Source: Anaerolineaceae bacterium
Lineage (GTDB): Bacteria > Chloroflexota > Anaerolineae > Anaerolineales > Anaerolineaceae
NCBI GenBank assembly: GCA_028699715.1
Contig: JAQVUC010000077.1
Coordinates: 1 to 5,925 of the forward strand
Reading direction: 5' to 3'
DNA: 5,925 bases
The position numbers were made by a program, and so were the translations under genes. Positions within the stretch are counted from its first letter, which is position 1; the number at the start of each line of letters is the position of its first letter. Below the pieces are notes generated by a model that was not told where the DNA came from, ran no database searches, and saw only the letters and a list, made by a program, of their open reading frames with translations. Shown in pieces: positions 1 to 4,598 of this stretch.

Positions 1-1717
1 AGATAAAACCAGTTGAAAGTCCAACGATCCAAAGGCCAGCCAGGCCAAGTTTCTCTGCAGGAACAGTCAGGTTGAAGCGGTAGGGGTTGATGCAGGTCAG
101 AACACCTTCGATATCCCCTGATGTGGTGTGCATCATGGTTAGTTGGGAATCACCGGGTTTGAGTGATTCAACATCACTGGTCATGGTCAGGTTCAGGAAA
201 GCCCGGACAGTTTCGCCGGTCATTTCAAGCGCGCCTAATTTGGTCCTGGGATGATCCTCAAGGTAGAAGTAATGAGGAAAGCCGTGGAATTGCTCAATTT
301 CGTCGATGCCTGGCTTCGCGTCAGCCATAGCCCTGACCTCGCTGTTGATGCGGATTAGGGTTTCAAAATCAAGCTTGGCTCTGGTCTTGTTACCTGTGCG
401 ACCAATCATATGATAAGGAGTGGTCACTTTAAACAAGCGATCAATCATGCCCGCGATCTCACGCATTTCCTTCTCTTTGAAGCCGCGTTGAGTCAGCCAG
501 GTTGTGCCCATGCGGATCCCGGTTGATCGTAAAGCAGATTTGTCTCCGGGAATGGTGTTGCGATTGACCACGATCCCAGCCAAATCCAGGATTCTTGCTC
601 CCAGATCGCCGTTCAGGGGAATGCCGTCAGGGCTCTTGTAAGACTTGCAGTCGATCAAGCACATGTGGCTGTCAGTGCCTCCGTAGGGCACCCTGACACC
701 TAATTGTTTGAATTCTTCTGCCAGAGCTTTGGCGTTTTTGAGGGTCTGATCCTGTAATTCTATGAATTGATTGGTTGAGGCAAGTTTGAAAGTCAGTGCC
801 ATCGCAGCGATGGTGTTGACATGAGGTCCGCCTTGTTCACCGGGGAAGACACCTTTATCAATTTGCTCTCCCAGTTCGCGGTCATGGGTGATAATCACCG
901 CGCCGCGGGGACCGCAAAGAGTCTTGTGGGTTGTGAAACTGACAACATCGGCAATGCCAATGGGGGAGGGAACCTTTTTTGCGGCGACCAGGCCGGCAAT
1001 ATGAGAAATGTCGGCTAATAACCAGGCTCCCACCTCGTCCGCGATCTCGCGGAACTTTTGCCAATCCGGAATCCAGGGGTAGGAGGTAAAGCCAGCGATG
1101 ATCACCTTTGGTTTGGCTTGCTGGGCTAATTTTAGAATTTCATCGTAGTCTAATTGTTCAGTTTTGGGATTAACGTTGTAATGATAGGCATTATAGAAAA
1201 GACCGGATCGATTGACAGGCGAACCGTGCGTAAGATGACCACCATGCAAGAGGTCCATGCCCAGAATTGCGTCACCGGGGTTGATCAGGGCAGTGTAAAC
1301 CGCTGTATTAGCGGGAGCGCCTGAAAGCGGTTGCACGTTGACCCATAAATCGTCCGGGATCAAGTTGTTGGCGGCAAAAAGCTCAGCCGCCCGCCGGCGA
1401 GCCAGGGCTTCAACCATGTCCACGTATTCAACGCCCTTGTAATAACGGCCATCGCTGTGACGGCGGTAGCGGCCAAGTTGGCGGGCGTAATCCATGATGG
1501 TGTCTTCATCCTGGTAGTGTGTTTCAGGACGCGGGTAACCTTCACCGTAAATATTCGTGAATGGTGAACCCAGCAGATCCCGGACCGCCATGGGGGCGAT
1601 GCTTTCACTGGGAATCATGATCAGACGCCTGGCCTGACGTTCGGTTTCAAAATCAACCAAACTTTTTACGTTTGAGTCGTACCCCTCAACTGATTTTTTA
1701 AACAGATAATCGCTCAT
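1..1717 (-). CDS. glyA: Serine hydroxymethyltransferase fused to a GcvT-like domain (3' end outside window)
   Basis: This PLP enzyme interconverts serine and glycine, moving the hydroxymethyl carbon to tetrahydrofolate in the cytoplasm. The ATG at 1717 opens 572 codons with no stop before the window edge. SHMT covers residues about 1-475. Seen directly: IYGEGYP (56-62, substrate Tyr/Glu region), RYYKG (91-95), SGAPAN (132-137), HGGHLTHGSPVN (158-169, His158 expected to stack on PLP), ADISHIAGL (235-243, Asp236 for the PLP pyridine nitrogen), TTHKT (262-266, Lys265 as the Schiff-base lysine) and STGIRMGT (398-405, Arg402 for the substrate carboxylate). Ordinary bacterial SHMT is about 415-420 residues. 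This one has roughly 26 extra residues between EGYP and RYYKG and continues past its normal end. Residues about 494-555 resemble the GcvT core (MTGETVRAFL, TSDVESLKPGDSQ, then SGDIEGVL). GAGG lies 7 nt before the start. The SHMT call is very secure; the fused domain is a pattern-based inference. Confidence 0.93.
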   Translation of the reverse strand, partial: MSDYLFKKSVEGYDSNVKSLVDFETERQARRLIMIPSESIAPMAVRDLLGSPFTNIYGEGYPRPETHYQDEDTIMDYARQLGRYRRHSDGRYYKGVEYVDMVEALARRRAAELFAANNLIPDDLWVNVQPLSGAPANTAVYTALINPGDAILGMDLLHGGHLTHGSPVNRSGLFYNAYHYNVNPKTEQLDYDEILKLAQQAKPKVIIAGFTSYPWIPDWQKFREIADEVGAWLLADISHIAGLVAAKKVPSPIGIADVVSFTTHKTLCGPRGAVIITHDRELGEQIDKGVFPGEQGGPHVNTIAAMALTFKLASTNQFIELQDQTLKNAKALAEEFKQLGVRVPYGGTDSHMCLIDCKSYKSPDGIPLNGDLGARILDLAGIVVNRNTIPGDKSALRSTGIRMGTTWLTQRGFKEKEMREIAGMIDRLFKVTTPYHMIGRTGNKTRAKLDFETLIRINSEVRAMADAKPGIDEIEQFHGFPHYFYLEDHPRTKLGALEMTGETVRAFLNLTMTSDVESLKPGDSQLTMMHTTSGDIEGVLTCINPYRFNLTVPAEKLGLAGLWIVGLSTGFI

Positions 1718-1724
1718 GAAATTG

Positions 1725-1728
1725 CCTC
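1725..1728 (-). promoter_or_regulatory. Ribosome binding site of the glyA fusion gene
   Basis: On the minus strand, GAGG is followed by 7 nt and then the ATG at 1717. This spacing supports that start. The first residues after it (MSDYLFKKSVEGYDSNVKSL) lead straight into the SHMT fold, so no earlier start is needed. Confidence 0.75.
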
Positions 1729-1736
1729 ATAAAATG

Positions 1737-1965
1737 TGAATTTCTCTTCCAGAAGGAGGAGTGGAATGGATTTTGTCAGTGTAAGTTAACTTGGATAGTT
1801 TGGGTTGATTTACTATTAAGAACATCACTACAATGCGGGGATTGCAGCCAAAATCAAACAGGATTTCTACGTTACCCATCAAAATCAATTGTACCTTATA
1901 ACGCCGGACTAAGGTTGCAAAAAGCCGGAATATTTTTAGCCAGTCAGCTGAATTTTTCTCTTCCA
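1737..1965. repeat. Imperfect direct repeat at both ends of the glyA/sigma intergenic region
   Basis: The left copy (1737-1751) reads TGAATTTCTCTTCCA. The right copy (1949-1965) reads TGAATTTTTCTCTTCCA, differing only by two extra T residues. The 11-nt core TTTCTCTTCCA is identical (1741-1751 and 1955-1965). The left copy lies in the glyA leader about 20 bp from its start codon. The right copy ends just before the sigma-factor -10-like hexamer. A shared regulatory site for both divergent genes is possible, but pyrimidine-rich AT tracts also recur by chance. Confidence 0.4.
1783..1792. repeat. 10-bp perfect palindrome in the intergenic region
   Basis: AAGTTAACTT is its own reverse complement and lies 66-75 bp upstream of the glyA start codon. 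It could be a half-size operator for a dimeric repressor, but its symmetry does not extend into the flanks. It is recorded as a visible sequence feature only. Confidence 0.3.
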
Positions 1966-1973
1966 TGCTGTAC

Positions 1974-1979
1974 TATAAT
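1974..1979 (+). promoter_or_regulatory. -10 hexamer of a putative leaderless promoter for the sigma-factor gene
   Basis: A perfect TATAAT is followed by exactly 6 nt (CAAACC) and then the ATG at 1986. A housekeeping-sigma transcript would therefore begin at or within a base or two of that ATG, giving an mRNA without a leader. No good -35 hexamer is visible 16-19 bp upstream. No Shine-Dalgarno sequence precedes either candidate ATG (1965 or 1986). Confidence 0.5.
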
Positions 1980-1985
1980 CAAACC

Positions 1986-2567
1986 ATGCCAGAGGAAAAG
2001 AAAGAAAAACTGACAGAAGAAGAAATTCTGATCAATAAATCGCGTACCGATCCTGAAGCTTTTGGGCTCTTGTACGAGCGTTATGTTGATAAGATCTTCA
2101 ATTACGTTTACTTTCGGGTGGGCAGTACTGATGACGCGCAGGATCTGACCGCAAAAGTGTTTTTCAAGGCTCTCAAGAGTATCAGCAGTTACCGCCACAT
2201 GGGGCTGCCTTTTTCGGCCTGGTTATATCGCATTGCGCACAATTTGGTGGCAAATTACCATCGCGATCGCTCCAAGATGGTTGAAATTTCAATCGAGAAT
2301 CTGACCATAACCGATACGAGCAAAGCCTCTGCGCCAGAAGTTCAACTCTCAAAGCAGCAGGATAACGCTTATTTGCTCAAACTGATCAACGATCTTTCTC
2401 CTCAGAAAAAAGAACTGATCATTCTGAAGTTTGTCCAGAGGCTGTCAAATGAAGAAATCGGACAGATTTTTGGTAAGACTGAAGGCGCGATCAAAAGTTT
2501 GTATCACCGCACTTTGTTGGAACTAAAAGATCGGGCCAAAGATGATTCAGATACGCGTAACCTCTAA
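1986..2567 (+). CDS. ECF-family (sigma-70 group 4) RNA polymerase sigma factor
   Basis: This small alternative sigma factor would direct RNA polymerase to a dedicated promoter set. It has 193 residues from the ATG at 1986. Residues about 20-97 form sigma region 2, including DAQDLTAKVFFKAL (50-63, region 2.2 core contact) and FSAWLYRIAHNLVANYHRDR (76-95, regions 2.3/2.4, -10 recognition). A charged linker follows. Residues about 126-184 form region 4, with the helix-turn-helix around LSNEEIGQIFGKTEGAIKSL, which reads the -35 element. Regions 1 and 3 are absent, as expected for ECF factors, and there is no extra C-terminal domain. An in-frame ATG at 1965 would add seven residues (MLYYNQT) but has only pyrimidines upstream and would place the TATAAT inside the gene, so 1986 is preferred. 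The downstream membrane-protein gene, 39 nt away, is probably co-transcribed. The regulon cannot be read from this window. Confidence 0.88.
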   Translation: MPEEKKEKLTEEEILINKSRTDPEAFGLLYERYVDKIFNYVYFRVGSTDDAQDLTAKVFFKALKSISSYRHMGLPFSAWLYRIAHNLVANYHRDRSKMVEISIENLTITDTSKASAPEVQLSKQQDNAYLLKLINDLSPQKKELIILKFVQRLSNEEIGQIFGKTEGAIKSLYHRTLLELKDRAKDDSDTRNL

Positions 2568-2590
2568 AAGAGTTTGGGGTTTATTAGACT

Positions 2591-2597
2591 AAGGAGA
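2591..2597 (+). promoter_or_regulatory. Ribosome binding site deciding the start of the small membrane protein
   Basis: AAGGAGA lies just upstream of the ATG at 2607 (10 nt between GGAG and the ATG). It argues against a longer reading from the TTG at 2574, which would put this site inside the coding region, and against the ATG at 2613, which is too far away. Confidence 0.7.
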
Positions 2598-2606
2598 AAC
2601 TTTTTC

Positions 2607-2849
2607 ATGGAAATGGTACGAACATCGAATAATGAGCTGAGTCAGCTTGAAGATCAGATAGCCCAACAGCTCAGTTATCTGACGCCAGACAGCAGGTTTG
2701 TAGAGGATTTGCGCGGTCGCTTGGTCTCTTCCCGGGTATTTCAAAGACGCCGCGAGATAGGTGCGATCCTGGTTTCCAGTTTGTCGATTTTTTTCCTGGG
2801 AGCCCTTGCCTTTAGTGTGGTGCAATTGGTCAAAAAACAAATCAAGTAG
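2607..2849 (+). CDS. Small single-pass membrane protein, putative partner (anti-sigma-like) of the ECF sigma factor
   Basis: I do not recognise a named family. The 80-residue product has a soluble, helical-looking N-terminal half (residues 1-46). This includes TPDSRFVEDLRGRL (26-39), a motif style I associate with short proteins encoded beside sigma factors. A basic patch RRR (47-49) precedes one hydrophobic helix (about 51-73, IGAILVSSLSIFFLGALAFS and beyond), and the protein ends in KKQIK. It has no cysteine or histidine, so it cannot carry the zinc-binding HxxxCxxC anti-sigma domain. There is no signal-peptide cleavage site and no large extracytoplasmic sensor. It begins 39 nt after the sigma gene on the same strand, with no terminator between, and the shared terminator follows it. 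By position it could sequester the sigma factor at the membrane. That role is inferred from context alone. Confidence 0.75.
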   Translation: MEMVRTSNNELSQLEDQIAQQLSYLTPDSRFVEDLRGRLVSSRVFQRRREIGAILVSSLSIFFLGALAFSVVQLVKKQIK

Positions 2850-2876
2850 CCAGGCGCTAACAAAATTAAAGAATAA

Positions 2877-2900
2877 GAGCGTCCGTTAGGACGCTCTTTT
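2877..2900. terminator. Rho-independent terminator, probably bidirectional
   Basis: An 8-bp perfect stem, GAGCGTCC (2877-2884) with GGACGCTC (2889-2896), encloses a GTTA loop and is followed by TTTT (2897-2900). It lies 27 nt after the stop of the small membrane protein. The left flank is A-rich (AAAATTAAAGAATAA), so the reverse transcript also ends in a U-rich tract. It can therefore serve the convergent DUF4870 gene, whose stop is at 2925. Confidence 0.9.
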
Positions 2901-2924
2901 GGTACCAGAAAACTTTGAGACCAC

Positions 2925-3419
2925 TCAGTCAGTCAAAGTATCGCGCAGCCATTCGCCAACCAACCAATATTGGAAATCGCGATGGTGATAGGAATCAACC
3001 GCGGCGACAACGGCGTAAATTAAGGCTCCAACAGGGATCAGTGTCAGGAAGAGGGCGATAGGAAAGCCGCAAATCCCAATCAGGACAATGCTCAGCGCGG
3101 CTGAGAGCGCCCAGGTGATCCCCGCTAAAACACCAGCGCCAACAAAGAAAATCCCTTGGAAAACCAAAGCTTGCAGGCTTTGATAAGCCACGTATTTGGA
3201 GCGGTCTTTGTAAGCCATGTAAATGATCAGAGGCGGCAGGAGGCCTAATAAACCTGTAAAGAGGTTCAGGAAGACTCCCAGATGAGCGAACATGGCCAAA
3301 GTGCCTTCCTCAGAAGGGTCAAGGCTGGGCTGGGTTGTGTAATTTGAGTCGGTTGAACCAGTATCGTTTGAATCGATGATAACAGGATCAGGATTGGTGT
3401 AATCAATGTGATCAGTCAT
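2925..3419 (-). CDS. DUF4870-type (Tic20-like) integral membrane protein
   Basis: This 164-residue membrane protein has no assigned biochemical function. Residues 1-39 are a polar, low-complexity N-terminus rich in Asp, Asn, Ser and Thr. Hydrophobic segments then run at about 41-68, 84-105, 107-128 and possibly 122-142. The pattern fits DUF4870: AMFAHLGVFLNL opening the first segment, PPLIIYMAYKDRSKYVAYQSLQAL (62-85) across the loop into the second, and YHHRDFQYWLVGEWL (144-158) at the end. The length is longer than the roughly 110-residue core of the family because of the polar N-terminal extension. The ATG at 3419 has GAGG 7 nt upstream (3427-3430) and a TATAAT at 3450-3455. It appears monocistronic, converging with the sigma operon and diverging from fmt. 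I am fairly sure of the family and make no claim about function. Confidence 0.8.
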   Translation of the reverse strand: MTDHIDYTNPDPVIIDSNDTGSTDSNYTTQPSLDPSEEGTLAMFAHLGVFLNLFTGLLGLLPPLIIYMAYKDRSKYVAYQSLQALVFQGIFFVGAGVLAGITWALSAALSIVLIGICGFPIALFLTLIPVGALIYAVVAAVDSYHHRDFQYWLVGEWLRDTLTD

Positions 3420-3426
3420 AACAAAA

Positions 3427-3430
3427 CCTC
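3427..3430 (-). promoter_or_regulatory. Ribosome binding site of the DUF4870-type gene
   Basis: GAGG on the minus strand is separated by 7 nt from the ATG at 3419. This is a conventional leadered start, in contrast to the neighbouring fmt gene. Confidence 0.65.
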
Positions 3431-3449
3431 ACTTTCACTTCTTAGTTCA

Positions 3450-3479
3450 ATTATATACCATGCTGGTGATACTTGGCAT
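3450..3479 (-). promoter_or_regulatory. Probable sigma-A-type promoter of the DUF4870-type gene
   Basis: On the minus strand a perfect TATAAT (3455-3450) is preceded, with an 18-bp spacer, by ATGCCA (3479-3474), which matches four of six bases of TTGACA. The predicted transcript starts near 3443, leaving a leader of about 23 nt that contains the GAGG ribosome binding site. Confidence 0.5.
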
Positions 3480-3641
3480 AAATCAATTGATGATAATTCT
3501 TAATCTTACTGTTGGGCCAGGATAAGGCTTGCGGGGCATAAGCGCAGAAAGCCTCTCTTTTGTCAGGAGATTCCAGGTTGAATTTAGGAGAAGCAATTAT
3601 TCCTAAGAAAATGTAATTTGGGCTTTTGCTGGTCACGGCTG

Positions 3642-3650
3642 TGATAAAAT
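3642..3650 (+). promoter_or_regulatory. Extended -10 promoter of fmt, placed for a leaderless mRNA
   Basis: TG at 3642-3643, one base, then TAAAAT at 3645-3650 make an extended -10 element (TGnTATAAT type). Exactly 6 nt (TTTCCC) separate it from the ATG of fmt at 3657, so transcription should start at or next to the A of the start codon. No Shine-Dalgarno sequence precedes the gene. A clear -35 is not visible, which extended -10 promoters tolerate. Confidence 0.55.
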
Positions 3651-3656
3651 TTTCCC

Positions 3657-4571
3657 ATGTCTCCTCAAATCGTCTTTATGGGTTCGCCCGAATTTGCTCT
3701 GCCTACATTGGAAGAGCTGCACCGCAATTACAAGGTTGTGGGCGTGGTCACCCAGCCTGACCGGCCGTCCGGGCGGGGCAGGAAGCCTCAGCCATGCGCT
3801 GTCAAAATGTTGGCGCAGGAGTTGAAGCTGCCTGTTTTTCAGCCTGAATCACTTCGCAAACTCTCGGCCGTGACCGAATTGGCCAAATGGAAACCCGATT
3901 TGATCGTAGTGGCGGCTTTTGGGCAAATTTTGCCCAAGGCAGTCCTGGAGATGCCTGACAAAGGTTGCTTAAACGTTCACGCCTCGCTACTACCGCTCTG
4001 GCGGGGGGCATCACCCATCCAGGCGGCTATTGCCAATGGCGATGAGCAGACCGGTGTGACTATTATGCAAATGGATGAAGGTATGGACACCGGCAATATC
4101 TTGGCTCAAAGGAGTGTCCCGATCCGACCCGGCACGACCGCCCCGGAACTATCGAACCAATTGGCTTACCTGGGAGCACGCACGCTGATCGAGGTTTTGC
4201 CAGCATACTTGTGCGGAACCCTGGCTGCGATCCCTCAGGATGATTCCAGGAAAACTTTTGCTCCAAAACTCAGCAAAGAGAACAGTATCCTTGACCTCCA
4301 ATTGTCTGCTCAGAAACTGCTCAATCAAATCCATGCCTATCAACCCTGGCCAGGGGCTGTGTTTGATTGGCAAGGCAAACGCATAAAGATCCTTGAAACG
4401 CACGCACATCCCACCTTCGAGTGTGAACCTGGCGGACATTATCTTGTCAATGGTCTGCCAGCCTTGGGGACAGGCGAGGGCTTGCTGGTTTTGGATTCAC
4501 TGCAGCCCGAAGGCAAGAAACCAATGGACGGAAAATCCTTCTTAAATGGTCATCCGGATTGGTTGGACTAA
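3657..4571 (+). CDS. fmt: Methionyl-tRNA formyltransferase
   Basis: Fmt transfers the formyl group of 10-formyl-tetrahydrofolate to methionyl-initiator tRNA in the cytoplasm, providing formyl-Met for translation initiation. The 304-residue product is complete (family about 305-315). The N-terminal formyltransferase Rossmann domain spans about 1-190: IVFMGSPEFALPTL (5-18), VVGVVTQPDRPSGRGRK (27-43), LPKAVLEMP (92-100), LNVHASLLPLWRGASPIQAA (105-124, holding catalytic Asn106 and His108 and the SLLPxWRG signature) and GVTIMQMDEGMDTGNIL (133-149, catalytic Asp144). The C-terminal OB-fold tRNA-binding domain (about 205-304) has APKLSKE, HAYQPWPGAV and LQPEGKKPMDGKSFL. The ATG at 3657 lies directly before the conserved first strand and 6 nt after a -10 element. 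No def (deformylase) gene is adjacent, although def and fmt are often paired. The identification is secure. Confidence 0.97.
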   Translation: MSPQIVFMGSPEFALPTLEELHRNYKVVGVVTQPDRPSGRGRKPQPCAVKMLAQELKLPVFQPESLRKLSAVTELAKWKPDLIVVAAFGQILPKAVLEMPDKGCLNVHASLLPLWRGASPIQAAIANGDEQTGVTIMQMDEGMDTGNILAQRSVPIRPGTTAPELSNQLAYLGARTLIEVLPAYLCGTLAAIPQDDSRKTFAPKLSKENSILDLQLSAQKLLNQIHAYQPWPGAVFDWQGKRIKILETHAHPTFECEPGGHYLVNGLPALGTGEGLLVLDSLQPEGKKPMDGKSFLNGHPDWLD

Positions 4572-4598
4572 CTCATTTCAATCAAACAAAAACTGGAT

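Noticed and set aside
1766..1789. Seven-codon plus-strand mini-ORF (MDFVSVS) preceded by AAGGAGGAG
   Set aside because: The SD-like match is strong, but no promoter or attenuator-like hairpin is visible and the nearest plus-strand gene starts 200 nt later. The purine run is also part of the glyA leader read backwards.
1927..1953. ECF-type autoregulatory promoter (GGAAT-like -35) ahead of the sigma gene
   Set aside because: GGAAT is present at 1927-1931, but no matching -10 motif lies at the expected spacing, and the TATAAT further downstream is a better candidate.
1718..1964. Possible glycine or tetrahydrofolate riboswitch upstream of glyA
   Set aside because: I could not find the conserved core of either class or a convincing multi-stem fold in the minus-strand leader. 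A covariance-model search would settle it.
1727..1966. 79-codon minus-strand open frame across the glyA/sigma intergenic region
   Set aside because: It starts over the sigma-gene start, has no ribosome binding site, ends in the glyA leader and encodes a protein with no recognisable family. It is probably chance.
2589..2840. Minus-strand frame opposite the small membrane protein
   Set aside because: The plus strand has the SD, operon spacing, membrane helix and terminator. The reverse frame has no start signal and no sensible protein features.
3451..3636. 61-codon minus-strand open frame between the DUF4870-type gene and fmt
   Set aside because: It has no ribosome binding site, overlaps the promoter of the DUF4870-type gene, and its product resembles no known protein.
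4572..4598. Terminator between the convergent fmt and mutS genes
   Set aside because: Only 27 bp separate the stops and no GC-rich hairpin with a T-tract is visible on either strand. Any termination signal would have to lie inside the opposing gene.
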